The position numbers and the translations under genes were made by a program. Below, piece after piece: positions 24,001 through 36,288 of a DNA stretch of 64,000 nt; the first letter of the stretch is position 1, and every line of letters begins with the position of its first letter. Source of the DNA: Ricinus communis (lineage: Eukaryota; Streptophyta; Magnoliopsida; Malpighiales; Euphorbiaceae); contig NC_063260.1 in assembly GCF_019578655.1 (NCBI RefSeq), forward strand, positions 19,464,723-19,528,722. Direction: 5' to 3'. The notes beneath the pieces are model-generated. The model saw only the letters and a list, made by a program, of their open reading frames with translations, was not told the origin of the DNA and did not search any database.

Positions 24001-24915
24001 GAACAAGAAAGTAATGCAAAAGATAAAAATGATGAAGCAACTAAAATGATGAAGGAACTAATGGAACAGTATTGATTATTGAGCTTCTACACACATATAC
24101 AAAAATATATGCATTCGCCTTTTGCAATTTCAGCATTCTAATTTTTCTTATTAAAGGAAGGACAAAATGGAGAAAACAGTGTTGCCAAGTTAACCAAATC
24201 CATTGATGGAGTCGTGTTCTTAGCTGCAAAAACTTTCACCTGGTAGAAAAACCTTTACACAGTTAATTTAAATGATAGTGGAGAGGACCTGACCAAACAT
24301 GATCTCTCACAGATTTGGCAGAAACGTCCTAGTCCTAATGGTCCATGGGTTGCTTTCTGCCATTGGAAAATAAAAGCATTTATGATTCCTGTTCCTAAAG
24401 AATCTGAGGTTTGAAGGTTTAATATCTATCTTATTATTGTTTAGAAAATGACTGCTAGATGGGTATCATTCTAAACTTGACTAACATGTTTGGAAGCTGA
24501 GACAGTTTTGTTGCTTATTTGTTTGCTGACTTTGCTTGATAGGCCTAATATTGTTTTACTGGTGCAGGTCATGGTTCTTGTATATTTCCTGGAAGGTATG
24601 GATCGAAGCTTTAAAATGATTTAACATTTAGCGTTAAATATTTGTTTTCAGCTCCCTTCTCATTTGCTGTATTCTTTACTTCCAAACTGTGCTTCAGAAT
24701 CATAATTCCAATATTATTTTGCTGAAGTTTCTTCCTTCTGCTTGTATTTTGAGTGCAGTGCTGGAAGAAATGGCACCCTGACAAATACAACATCGCTGGC
24801 CCCATCTTCCAATTCAACAAGTTCTGACAGCCATCAGCAACATCTCTATAGCGCTAATTCTTTCATAACCTATGTGATTACATGTGCTTTGTTAATGAGT
24901 GCAGTTTTCTTATAA
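21053..24915 (+). CDS. GPI-anchored glucan endo-1,3-beta-glucosidase (GH17 + X8/CBM43)
   Basis: Hydrolyses 1,3-beta-glucan (callose) at the cell surface; relatives act at plasmodesmata and in the wall. Four exons by eye: 21053-21110, 22730-23983, 24568-24595, 24759-24915, all with GT-AG borders, giving 498 residues, the usual length. Residues 1-17 form a signal peptide (MAALFLLFLVMASATSA). The GH17 domain begins at DSFIGVNVGTALSDMP (residue 20). The acid/base glutamate is E116 in AVGSEV and the nucleophile is E263 in VTESGWPS. The X8 domain starts near C361 and has its six cysteines (FC, WAC, DC, PC, TC, and the last in HGSC). A Ser/Thr/Asn-rich linker and a hydrophobic tail ending ALLMSAVFL fit a GPI signal. 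Exon 3 is only 28 nt and carries the last X8 cysteine. Intron 1 (1.6 kb) holds nothing recognisable. Confidence 0.95.
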
Positions 24916-25820
24916 AACTGCTCTTGTACTATGTGCAAATCTTGGTTGCCTATCACTCAGCAAATTTAGTCCCGATTCTCTTGGACAACTTGCAGCATTC
25001 CCCAATTTTGGTCCTCCTGGATATGAGTTAAAGGGTGGCAAGGTTGATTGAGCATAGCCATTACTGTGCATGTTCTGACATGAGTCTTCTGGCTTTATTT
25101 TTTACAATCCAGCCAAAAGGATTGGTTGGGATTATTGTTGTAACTTGTAGCTATCTCATTAGGGTAATATGGTTGTATTCTTTGAACTGAATGTATTACA
25201 TGCTCATTCTTATTCAGTATGATGCTTTTTGTTAGTTGCGCAAATTTTGATAAATTGTTCCTTCCACATATTTATTGCATGCCCGTACAGTGACTTGATT
25301 CGTCCACTGTGTTCACATCGCATCACATTACATGTCATCATGTGCTGTACCTGTACCCTATTCTAATTCATTATTTACATGTTAAATTCTCGAAAGTATG
25401 AAAATTAATGGCTATGCTTATTTTCCAGTTAGAGATGCTCAACATCATCTGAAACGAAAAATAGCCTCATTGAGTTAGTTAACAGAGGCCTTGTTTTATA
25501 TTAGACAATTTAACATTTATCTAAGAAGGCAATACACTATTCTGATAAGAGAAACGAATATGCAGAACAGAATATAAACAAGAATATAGATAAGAAGTCT
25601 CTGAAATCGTATTTGTTGTATAATTCTATTTCTAGGTACATCATTTTTCTGCTAAAATAACGAGTCTCCATACTAACTATTAACATAACAGAAAATAGAT
25701 TATTTTTCATAATAAGAGAGATATTTTCTGCAGAACCTTAGGAGACAACCTGATGATGTAATCAAGCTCCTTGATTCTTGCTATTCTGATCATGTTCACA
25801 ACGACATCATCACTCAGAAT
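24916..25820. other. Convergent intergenic region (3' ends of GH17 and F-box genes)
   Basis: Holds the 3' UTR of the plus-strand GH17 gene (probably to about 25230) and that of the minus-strand F-box gene. No coding frame is supported. Confidence 0.5.
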
Positions 25821-27264
25821 TTAAATTTCTGATGTCATATGACATGCTTCACAAATGAAACCACAAAAACCTGGAGAACTGAACTGCTGGTTAGTATGTC
25901 GCTTACAGTATGGCTTGTTGCAATAATTACATTTTGAAAGACAAAGCCAACAATCAGAACACAATATGTCTGCACATGCAGCGTCTTCTTGTTCTTCAGC
26001 ATCTATGCATCCCCCACACTCTTCACACCTTGAAATGCAGAAGTTGCAACCTCTGCAATCAGCAACCAGCCGGTCCCTCTTCTGCATGCATGTTTCCCTT
26101 GAGCAATCAAAAACTATTTGAACTTCATTGCACTGTGGACAGATATCCACATCAACAATCCTACCACTTTCTGTGCTTCTTGATGATGGAGAAATTCTAT
26201 AAATGTGATATAGGATATGCTGTGGCTTATGCTGTGATGGGTTCATTTGAAGATAGGAGTAAAGTGTTTCAAGGTGTTGTTTCTTTAAGTTGTAGATACC
26301 ATTGATCTGTAGACTCTTTAGGCTGTTTGGATGTTGGGATAGTATTTTCACAGCTTTGATGATTCCCTCCGGTGTTAAGCCGGTGCATGCAGGCAGATGG
26401 AGCTGTATCAATATGACCAAATAAAGAAATAAGAAGCTTGTGACACTCAAATAAACGTTCAAACTGATTCGAGACTTTAATGCCACTCTGATTTTTTTAA
26501 TAACCCATCCAGTTTTAATGATTTCTTAGTCAAATTTAGTCTTTTCATGTTTATTCTCATCAAACTATCTTTATTATATCTTGTACTGAAGGCTACACTG
26601 GTCATTTACTCAGGAAACTGATTGATTATAAATTGTTTTGGTTTCTTCAGTGTACAATTTTTTTCAGGAACGTTTCTTCCGAGTGGGCACCAAATAATGA
26701 CCCCATTTTCAAGGAAGCAATAACCCCACCAAGCATATCTTATCCAGCCTTATTCGTTAGCTCTCAAGAACAGTGGAAGAAACGCAAGCATATCCAATTA
26801 ATAAAACAGAAGAAACTTTAGAAGTTGATTTGGGTCCGTAAGCATACCTTATTGATATAAGGATTTTTCTCTATGACCTTTTCAAGTCCATCATCTGTTA
26901 TCTTTGTACAGTTCCTCAGAATCAAAGTTCTCAATCGACAATTGGCCTTTGAGGCAATTTTCATCAGAATTTCATCAGACAACCGCGAGCTCAAAGGCCT
27001 GTCAACGATGATAGTCAGCCAGGGGAGTAAATCCCGGTTCACTGCATCCCTAAGTGACATACAAACTTCACTCATGTTAAGAAGCTCAAATACGGGGAGG
27101 TAAGCCAAGACGAGGAATAAAGCCTCGTGAGGTGGCCCTGGCTCGGCTTGTTGGTTTGCACTTTCATTTTGGAAACTGGGATGGGACTCCAGCCGAGGCA
27201 GAATGGACAGGGTTCGCAAAGACTCGCTAACAGATTCTTCCTCTGTAAAATGGGAAATCTCCAT
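25821..27264 (-). CDS. F-box protein with LRR-like stretch and cysteine-rich C-terminus (SKIP28/SKIP14-like)
   Basis: Probable substrate receptor of an SCF ubiquitin ligase. Two exons on the minus strand: 27264-26848 (139 codons) and 26402-25821 (193 codons plus stop), phase 0, 332 residues. The F-box lies at about residues 44-88 (HEALFLVLAYLPVFELLNMS ... VCMSLRDAV). It is followed by a leucine-rich-repeat-like stretch (LRTLILRNCTKITDDGLEKV, then LHLPACTGLTPEGI after the intron, and LKSLQINGIYNL). The last ~95 residues are packed with Cys pairs (CPQC, CRGC, CEECGGC, CSDC, CNYC, CGFICEAC), suggesting zinc binding. The layout matches the SKIP14/SKIP28 group of plant F-box proteins known as ASK interactors. 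I am sure of the F-box but not of the exact orthologue. ATG choice: first Met of the open frame, with the F-box well downstream. Confidence 0.88.
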
Positions 27265-27881
27265 ATTATAAAGCTAAATTAAGGGTAGCTGGCTACTAAA
27301 ATGACTTTTTCTTTTTAGATGTCGGAGTATAACTTCTGCAATGGCTTAATTGCAAGAAAACTGAAGATTCAGCAGAAAGGTATAGTGTTCGGGTAGAGAG
27401 AGAGAAAAAGACAGCTAGTGAGTTTACGTGTGTGGACCAACATGAGACACTCTTTCAAAATTTGCAAGTCGGTTTTTGAGGATAAGAGTCAAAGCCTTCA
27501 CATTTTAATCTTGCTTGTAAAGCAAATGTAAAATATTCAAATCCCCGATCTTTCAACGTTATGCAAACTCTCTCCTTCTGTCCATGTAACTTGGCAAGTT
27601 AAATTTACTATTTCACTTAATAAATAATACATACTGTAAAAGAAGAGAGAAAATCCAATATATTACATCGATCTTTCATATTTGGCTGCTGCAAATGCTA
27701 TGTGTAAGAGATGGAAAGTAGTGCTACAACTAACATCATTTCATGCTAGTAAGTTGAGTGTTACACAGCAGAAAAGATGGGAAAAAAATTGGATTATAAT
27801 CTGTAATTAAAAATACAAAAGATGGAATTTTATGATATCCATAAAAATAAAGACTACTGTGGAACTCAAATTTGCAAACCA
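27265..27881. other. Spacer between the F-box gene and the LC8 gene
   Basis: Both flanking genes read on the minus strand, so this holds the F-box promoter (toward 27265) and the LC8 3' UTR (toward 27881). No gene is seen. Confidence 0.5.
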
Positions 27882-30800
27882 TCAATGATCTAAAGGCTCA
27901 ACAGCAGTCTTAAAAAGTAGGATGTAAACCTTGTCAATTGAAAAGTACAAGAAGCCTCCTATGGAATGAGTAACATATGAACCAAAGCTAGTCCCCACTA
28001 TGCAATGCCAAGCCGGACCGTATGCGGAGTCAAATTCCTGGAAGAATTTATAGGGAAAGAAGAATAAGAAGAACATAAGTTGGATTATTCGTTTTACAAT
28101 GTATTGCTGGCAACAAAATCAATACAAGCATGCTGAGACAACAGTAATAATCAGAAAGCCAACCAGACTATGGAGAACTGGCAGAAATTCACCCTTTGTT
28201 GCCTATTCTATTCACATATCAACACCGATGCTAACTCAAATGAGATCCTTCTTCAAAAGAACCTTGTAATAAAGTACTCAAGTGTGAACTTATAGAAAAC
28301 CCTCCTAATGTATAGGGTGAGTAGTCCACATCGTCACCTAGCGGTTTGCAAAAGCCACTATGCTCACCTATGTATCCTAGACATAACATCCAAATTAACT
28401 TACTTTCCCACATATAGTCAAATTTCATCCGCCAAAAGAAACCCATTTTCATTTTGATTCTTCTTTTTCCCCCTGAAATGAAGCATCAGAGCAAAATAAG
28501 TCCAATCTAATTAAGCGTACTAGATATTTGGAAATGTTAGGGTGACATTAGTTCCACATTACCTGGTTTCTATTCTACCCTCATACTGTCATGAGTTATC
28601 AACTAATTGACCAGTAACACAAAACTGGTCTGAGATTATGAAGGATTATCAAGAGGCTCACAGAAGCTTACACTAAAAACACTGCAATTTTCCAAATACA
28701 ATAGTTGTGTGCGATTCCCTTTCTGACTTTTCCACTTTCCACCAATCATTTCTTTACCAAAATTTCTATCTTACTACTCCTTTCTCTCTGTTTCTCTGAA
28801 CTTCAGCTCTCATAAAATGAATGAGAAAGGTATATATGAAAGGTAATTTAAATGTATGAGAAAGATATCGGTTGCATGAAAATGAAAAGCAATGGCAGGA
28901 TATAAGATATTGGACTCTATGAAATGAAACAAATTTAGCAAAGTTTTGCTGATAGGGCCTTAGATGCTTAATTCCAAATCTCACTAGTTAGATGAAAGAA
29001 TAGGATATATATTATGTCTACCGACAGAAACGCAAAAGTTGCATAATTTCTAATTTCAACCATAGTTTGTTTGCGAGGCCTCACATCAAACCAATGCCAA
29101 AAGTTCATGTTTGCTATAAGTTGATGCTTAATCAAGGACAGTTGAGAGTTCTGACAAGCTTGAGCCTAACATATTCATTAACCTGTAATCTTCACATTCA
29201 CAGTCTTTCCTTTTGTGAATCGTTGCAAGCACTACTCTTCTTCACTTGTATGTGCCACGATGCACGCTGGAGTACTGTGAATGTTATGCTGTCTTAAACA
29301 TGAAGAAATCTAAAAAGTCCTCTAAACAACCAAACCAGTTATTCATTTCATGAGCAGCCTCATACAGTAAAATCTCTTTATAGTAATACTATATATATGA
29401 ATAACCTCTACATAGTGATAAAAAATAACAGTTACAATTTGGGTCAATTATAAATAGGAATAAACTTCCTATTGTCATATGTTATAAATTTTTTAAGTCA
29501 TACCTTAAGAAAATATTCCTCTATATAGTAATATTTATATATATAACTTTAAAAAATATATATTATGTTACACATTGTCTTACTATAATATTGTTTTATC
29601 TCATCAATCTTATTTGTATAATATGAATAAGATATTTATGTATCTTATCTTTAATTTCTACCATTCCACCAATAATATTAAGTATTAAATTCAAAGAATA
29701 CTTAAACCTCCATTAAGTTATATACTCACAGTCATAAATTTTATTTGGTTGTATGACTATGGAAAGGTTTTATTATATGTAGTAATCCTACCAGCATGTG
29801 ATTCTAAAGATCACCAACCTTAGACCATCATAGTTATTTCTTTTACAGATTGAAATTTAATTCTGGAATTAGTTCTATAGTCTTAATCCTAGACTCCATA
29901 AAAGATAAAGTTAACATGTCAGCCTTAAAGAATCATGGTCATATTATTTCAAGACAAACTAACGCAAGTCCCTTCAGTCCGACCAGAAATATTAGCAATT
30001 CAGACAAATACTCTCTTGAGACTTGCAATCAACCATGAAAAGAAAAACTAAAACAAGCCAAAAAGAAGATTGAACAATCATATATAAGTATCTAAATCAA
30101 AGTGATTCAGATGAGCTGCATTAATATTTGGTCAAAAGAATTATGGAATATTGTCGTGAGATACATTAATGGAAAAAAAAAAAAAAAGCCGCTGTATGTT
30201 ATATCTATTCAGTACAAGAAAATGATAAACCGTCAATTATTTAACTCAAACATTTTAAAACAACATGATTTAGAGTCTAATAATCAGACTACAAAAGAGG
30301 CAAATATACAGCAACGAAGATATTTACGTTCCACTCTCAGGAACATTGGTCATTTGGTCTGTTCCAATTTCAAACTCAAAACATGCATGGAAATTTTACT
30401 GAAAAAGTTAAGAGACAGACATGCTTAATGGGACCACTAGTATTTGAAATTACTGTGTGTACTGACAGCATTCAGAACTGATTAAACTGCAACTTTCACT
30501 CTCAGGACAAAAATGAGAAAAAAAAAAAGGAAGCCAATGGACATCTTTAAGTACATTTACAATATTTCTTTACTATAAGCGTTAAAACCACTTAATAGAA
30601 AATCACAAATCACACAGCACAGCACAGCACATAATGGACATGATTGTACAGAAACACAATAGGCAATAGCTAAAAGAAGAAACTTTCAGCAAGCATCTCA
30701 TGTCCAAATTCTTAAATAAACCAAAACCCCAAGAAAGCAATTTAAGCTGGGCGCCCAAGAAGCATGTTCAATTCAAGTTAAGGCCTGAATAAACCACCAA

Positions 30801-31139
30801 AAAAATAAAGCAAGCCCAGAAAAAATTAAAACAAAACCATAAAAAAAGAATTAGAGTTCTTTAATGAATAGTTAGAAAAACCCAAGATTTCTCTCCAAGT
30901 CTAACCTTCTTAAGAGCAAGAGCAACGCGTTTGCTGTCAAGCTTTCCAGGCAACATAGAATCAAGCTGATCACGAGCACACCTAAAAGCTCGAGTCTGCA
31001 ATGGAATTGGCATATCAGAAGCTCTAACACGTACATTTAGCCTATCATATTGATCTTGTTGCTCTTTAGCTTTCTTTTTCTCTATCAAACTGCTCAAGAA
31101 CCTACTCCTCCTCTCCAGTTCCAACTCCGCTCCCTCCAT
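27882..31139 (-). CDS. Dynein light chain LC8-type protein
   Basis: LC8 proteins are small homodimeric hub proteins that bind short linear motifs in partners. Plants lack cytoplasmic dynein, so the role is a generic dimerisation hub. Two exons on the minus strand: 31139-30906 (78 codons) and 28037-27882 (51 codons plus stop), phase 0, 129 residues. The N-terminal ~40 residues are a charged extension ([10 protein letters not shown]) beyond the ~90-residue core. The core shows [12 protein letters not shown], then [13 protein letters not shown], and after the intron the signature [18 protein letters not shown] followed by [17 protein letters not shown]. The 2868-bp intron separates the helical half from the strand half. 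No coding sequence is seen in the intron. Confidence 0.94.
28038..30905 (-). other. Long intron of the LC8 gene, with a possible decayed transposon
   Basis: 2.9 kb of non-coding sequence. Around 29364-29600 it has AGTAAAATCTCTTTATAGTAA and repeated CTCTATATAGTAATA-like phrases, which resemble decayed ends of common plant DNA transposons. I could not find paired inverted ends or a target duplication, so the assignment is tentative. Confidence 0.4.
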
Positions 31140-31293
31140 TGATTCTTTTTCCTTATCTTCTCATCACTCAAACAAGCAAATCATCCGAAGAAATATAGAT
31201 GATAAAACAGGTTAATACAGTGAATGACTGCAAAGCAAACAAGGTGTTTGAGGAAAAGTATCGAGAAAATGAATAAAAAGAAGAAAGAAAAGA

Positions 31294-31346
31294 TGAGAGA
31301 GAGAGAGAGAGAGAGAGAAATAAAAGTAACAAAAAAAAAAAAAAAA
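31294..31346 (+). repeat. GA microsatellite plus A-run in the LC8 5' region
   Basis: A (GA)n tract of about 24 bp followed by an A-rich run, 150-210 bp upstream of the LC8 ATG. On the LC8 strand this is a CT-rich leader or promoter element. Confidence 0.7.
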
Positions 31347-31399
31347 GAGAAAAGAGAAGGCTGGAAAAAGGTGCAAAGTTTCTTTCGATGTACTATACT

Positions 31400-32940
31400 A
31401 TAATGTAGGTAATGGCTTGTTTCTTTTGCTTTTTTTTTTTTTTTTTTTTTGAGCTCTTTTATGCTATGGGCATCGTCGAGGTCGTTGTTGGGTTAGGCGT
31501 AGAGGGGACAAACCATTCTACTATTTTATTGTCTTACACTTTGATTAGCGGGAACTTGCAGCCGACCAGACCAAAGTCCAAACCCATATTCTGTATTATG
31601 TATTTAGACTCGAAGAATTTTGCCTTCATCGCTGGTTCTATTCTCCCGCTGACTGTTGACTTCAAAGTTTAACTTTTGTTTTTTTTTGGTGCTTATTGAC
31701 TGCTCGTGATGTCTTTTTCTTTTTTTCTTTGAAGCTTTAAGTTTTTTTCTTTTTCGACAGTTTGGTTTTGTTAGTTAGAGCACGGTTGTGAAACGTGATG
31801 GGTTTTGCTAGTTGCCTCGGGAGATCATTTTCTACGTGACAACAGGGAATCAATTTTAAATTCATGTCTTGGAATTGTATGGTAGACATTTAACTGACCT
31901 GAAATTAACATAATTCAGGGACAAAATTAACCTAGTTTGGGGGGCATTCATGCTCCATTATGATGCCTCGTTAGTGCAAAGAAAAAGAAAGAGGAGAAGG
32001 GTATGAATATGATTTGTGTTTGATCAGTTGTGTGAAAAAAGGAATAAAAAGAAAAACAGCTTGACCTCAACTAGACAGAATTTTGGGCCAACCCCCAAAT
32101 GTGTCATAATTAATTTGAGTTATGTGGGTCAACAAAGAGAAACAGAGTGAAGCCCATTGGGCAATGTCTATCTTTTGGACAAAGAAACGCTGATTGCGGG
32201 AAACAAAGGTGAGGGTCCCAAATAAATTTGATGTAATTCCCAGCCTTGCCCTTCCAAAGAGGGAATCTTATAGGACAACTGACTTCCTATCAGACTTTTG
32301 CACAAGCTAGGACTAACCAATTGCTTTTCACTCTGTAAGTTGCTGTCATTGGCTAGAATGGTACATTTTAATGGTCGTATTTGAGGATGATTGTGTAATG
32401 GCTTTCACATACCCGACCTCATTGTTTTTGTTTTTATTTTTACCCCTTAATAAAATCATACAAAACAATAATACAAGAGAGCAAATGTTAGTCCCTTTAG
32501 CTCTTCCATTCAACCATATATTAGCTTCATTGAATCTGTTATTATTATTACTATTTCTTTCCATTGAAGGCACAGATAGCTACACAACAGAAATAGATAT
32601 TCTTTATGAATCTTACACCAAAAAGAAACAGAAAAATTCTATGGATAAAGAGATTTAAGGAGACTTTTTTTGCCAAAAGTTGCTACACTATTTATTGTTA
32701 TAAGAGTGCATTTTAATAAAATTATTATCATTAGGCTTTGCTCCAAAAGAATGAGAATTAAGAATTTACATTGGACCTATTTGCCCGATCCATTTGTTGA
32801 ATTTAGAGACTAAGCCCAAACTTTTAGCTAAAACGGATCAGGGCCTCGCTTCATCTGGGCCTGAAGAAAAAAAAAAAAAAAACAGAAAGGGAAGGGGCGA
32901 GCTTCTTTTACACGAACAGTGGAATAGCTTCGACAGGCAC
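31400..32940. promoter_or_regulatory. Divergent intergenic region between LC8 (-) and YqgF (+) genes
   Basis: 1.5 kb holding both promoters. It contains a T-run (31430-31451) and AT-rich DNA. Overlapping 75-95 residue frames on both strands near 32350-32650 are low-complexity and unsupported. Confidence 0.4.
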
Positions 32941-32959
32941 AGACACTCTCTCTGTCTTA

Positions 32960-34761
32960 ATGCAAATGTGTTCGTTAAAATCCTTCTGTATTCAATCAAC
33001 GCAATTATTTCCTTTAAGCATAAATTCTCTACCAAAAGTCATTAACACCTCTGCTTTTCTTCGACAATCATTACCTCAAATATGTATTCACAACAACTTC
33101 AAGTTAAGGGCAGTGTTGTCCACGGAAGAAGTTCCCCCAAATGCCGCTCGACGGAGAAGCGACCCGCAGTGGAGAGGAGGGTTCAGTCTAGGAATTGACT
33201 TGGGTTTGTCTCGTACTGGCCTTGCCATTAGTAAAGGCTTCTCCTTTAAACCTCTCACTGTAATTAATTTGCTAGTTCTTTTCCTTGTTTGATTTGACAA
33301 TTTTTCTTTGTTTTTCTCTTTTTGAAGTTTAGTCTGGTTCTATATTGAATCACGAATTTTTCTTAGCTTAGGTTCTGGAGTTGCGTGGCCAAAAGCTTGA
33401 AACTCGACTTCTTGAAATTGCAGAAGATGAGGTTAGAATTGGTTAATTTTGTAGCATAGTGTTTGGAAAGTCTAAAAATTGCAAGAGAGTTTAATTTAAT
33501 TAAATATTAATTAGTGAATTCTTGTGTTTGGAAAGGCTATAGTTGCTATGATTCAACTCTTGAGATCATGTGAAAAATGTGATTGTTTTGTAAAATTTCT
33601 AATTAATCGAGCTATTGCAAATTATTTATTTTCTCAAGAAAAAGCACATATATCATTATTGAGAGCATTGTAGGAGGCTGATGAGTTTATAATTGGGCTT
33701 CCTAAATCTTGGGATGGAAAGGAAACCTCTCAGTGCAATAAAGTTCGAAGTGTTGCTGGAAGGATTGCAGTTCGAGCTGCTGAAAGGTGAAACCTCCATT
33801 TTATCTTTTTTGACATATTTATATGGTCTATGTATGTCAATGTTAAAAAGAATTTGGATGTATTGATTTTGTTGATCTGCTGTATTTATTTATTCTTTTC
33901 ATAGATATGATTGATAAATTTCAGAAATTTAAATTCAGGGGCTGGAGAGTGTATCTGCAGGATGAACATGGGACATCAACAGATGCTACTTACTGGATGA
34001 TTAACGTGTAATTGTTGCTTTAGAAGCATTTATTTCTGCTGTTATTTTTTAGATTTAATAATTGCTGCCACTGGTTACTTTGATTTTAAATGACTGTCTG
34101 GTTATCTTGCTAAGCTGTTGTCTATTGTTGAATAATTTGAATCATTACGGGTCTTTGGAGTTGCATGGCTAGTGAACTTCTACTCATGAGGCATTTCATG
34201 AATTCTAAACATGCATGCTATATGTGCTATGTGGGTATCACCATAATCACCAACAGGAAATACATATTTCATGAAAAGTTTGGATTTCTCCATCATTTAC
34301 AAAGATGATGAAGGTTTTCTTTTGGACTCCTTTTTCATGAATACCTTAAATGCCATGACAAATTAATACGTTAGATTTTGAAGTACCAAGAAAACAAATT
34401 AACTTGAACCGAAGAGCTAATATAATCATTTTTATTTATTTTGTAGATTGACATGCAGGATAAATGAAATGCAAATTTGAATATTTGATTCATTGGAGAA
34501 TGTCTGTTTTCTTTCAGGGGCCTTAGCAAGGGTGCTCGACAAAAGAGCATTGATGCCTATGCAGCTGTGGTATGCAACGAAATGTTATTTCCTCTTATAA
34601 GAAGGTTATTGTTTACTGTTACTTTTTGGTTGCAGATGGTATTAGAGAGATATTATGCGGCATCAGGGGAGGGAACTGAACTTGTAATACCAAAGCAATT
34701 GGATCTTCAAGATAAACTTCGAAAAGGTCCTCCCAAGGACATTGATTTTTATCCAGAGTAA
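32960..34761 (+). CDS. YqgF/RuvX-family nuclease, probably organelle-targeted
   Basis: The bacterial family (RuvX/YqgF) is a pre-16S rRNA processing nuclease with an RNase H-like fold, earlier annotated as a Holliday-junction resolvase. Plant copies are thought to act in plastids or mitochondria. Six exons by eye: 32960-33259, 33372-33431, 33674-33786, 33939-34007, 34518-34569, 34636-34761, giving 239 residues. Residues 1-60 are Ser-rich and basic, a likely transit peptide. Catalytic-type acids are present: D80 in SLGIDLGLSRTGLAIS, the IIGLPKSWDG loop (from residue 126), D166/E167 in QDEHGTS, and D193 in IDAYAAVMVLERYY. The C-terminus KGPPKDIDFYPE is typical of plant members. Exon 4's donor at 34007|34008 is chosen over one 2 bp earlier because it keeps the frame. 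The start could also be the second ATG at 32966. Confidence 0.92.
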
Positions 34762-36288
34762 CTAAATGGTGCGCATTTTAGTTTCTTGCTTCAACTAAGA
34801 TTCAGAAATGCAAGCAATTTAGTGGCAGTGTCACCATGCCTGTTAGATTCTAATATAATACATCTTTGAATTCATTAATTAACTTTCTTTTATTTGAATT
34901 CATTAATGCAAGCAAATATACACTTAAGGTACAGAGGCTAAAAGTTTTGTACAGTGTAAGCATCCTAATTTTGAATGCTTTTATGCAGATGCAATAACTT
35001 GGTCGTAATAATCCTTAAGTTCATATTTTAACCTCAGGCTCTTCGTCTTGAATGGTAGAACCATTTTTCTCCCCTCAATTTGCTGGTTGTCATAACATGC
35101 ATTTCGTGTAATATTATGGATTCCCTGTCTCGGATAGCTGTTGGAAAATAAGATTGAATTGACGGAGGGTATGATGAGATTTTGAGGGAAAACCTAACCT
35201 AATATTGCCTTCTGCAATTGGATGTGCACTGTCCTCATCTAAAAAGAAGGCCAGCTACTATTATTAATATAGATATTCTACAAAGTTACTCCAGATACTG
35301 CATTAAGCTGGAGTGTCATTTGCCTAAGCTTAAGAGTGGATTTTGGCTTTAGATTAGATTATTAAAACGAATTGCCATTATTAAGCTGTTATTGATTGTG
35401 ATACTAATTATAATAATACATTTCGTTTGAATATTTGTTTCTCAAATATTATACTTCATTGTAATTTTATACCTAATTGATAAGGTAGAGTAGCCCAAGG
35501 ATGAAGTGCTTTCGAGTTGACTATAATTGTAGAAAACACCGCACAAAAAACAAAAGTTAATTTCTTATCTAATTTAAACATGAAAGTATTAAACGCATAT
35601 GATACCATCAACTAGAAAGCAACAGTATTCTTACATTTGCTCATCTTTATTAGAGATTGAATTGATTGATTAAGGGAGGAGTTAAATAAATTAGAGAGTC
35701 TAAAGTCCAACTAATAGAATTAAATTTTTTAAATCTAGCTAATACCAAAATGATTAGAACTTGATTGGATATATATATATATATATATATTTTGGTGACG
35801 TGAGATGTCTAATAATATTGTACTTCATTTGATTATATAATTAATATCTTTTAAGGATATGGATTCCAACAAAACATTACATTAGCCAGTTGTAAAGGAT
35901 TCTTTATTAATGTCATCAATCCATCCCACTTCATTTATTTCCCACCCAAGAAATTGAAGAGCTGAAGAAAGCCAAGAGCATTAATAATGTAAAAGAGTTT
36001 AATAAAACTACTTATTACACCTTTTACGTCTAAATGACTCTACATTATTATTAAATTACAAAGACATGAGATGGCCCTCTCGTCTTTATCCCCATTCCCA
36101 TATTAATTCTATTTTTAAAGTTTCTATTCCAATTGAAAACTCTATACCACACAGTGAAAATTCAGCTGTTAGATTACATGCATTCAAGTAGTTATGGATA
36201 TATGACTATGTCACCCTTCTTTCATAGCTTGAATCTGTCATGTATATACTAGTTCACCAAGCACAAACAGGTCTCAAATCTCCCAACT
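34762..36288. other. Spacer between YqgF gene and the first PLAC8 gene (convergent)
   Basis: The first part is the YqgF 3' UTR. The rest is AT-rich, with a 22-bp (AT)n microsatellite at 35769-35790. No gene is seen. Confidence 0.5.

Noticed and set aside
25910..26305. 131-codon plus-strand frame antisense to the F-box gene
   Set aside because: Shadow of the real minus-strand exon, which has clear Cys-pair motifs.
28231..28452. 73-codon minus-strand frame inside the LC8 intron, considered as an extra exon
   Set aside because: The two LC8 exons already join in phase 0 to give a complete core; adding this would break the conserved domain.
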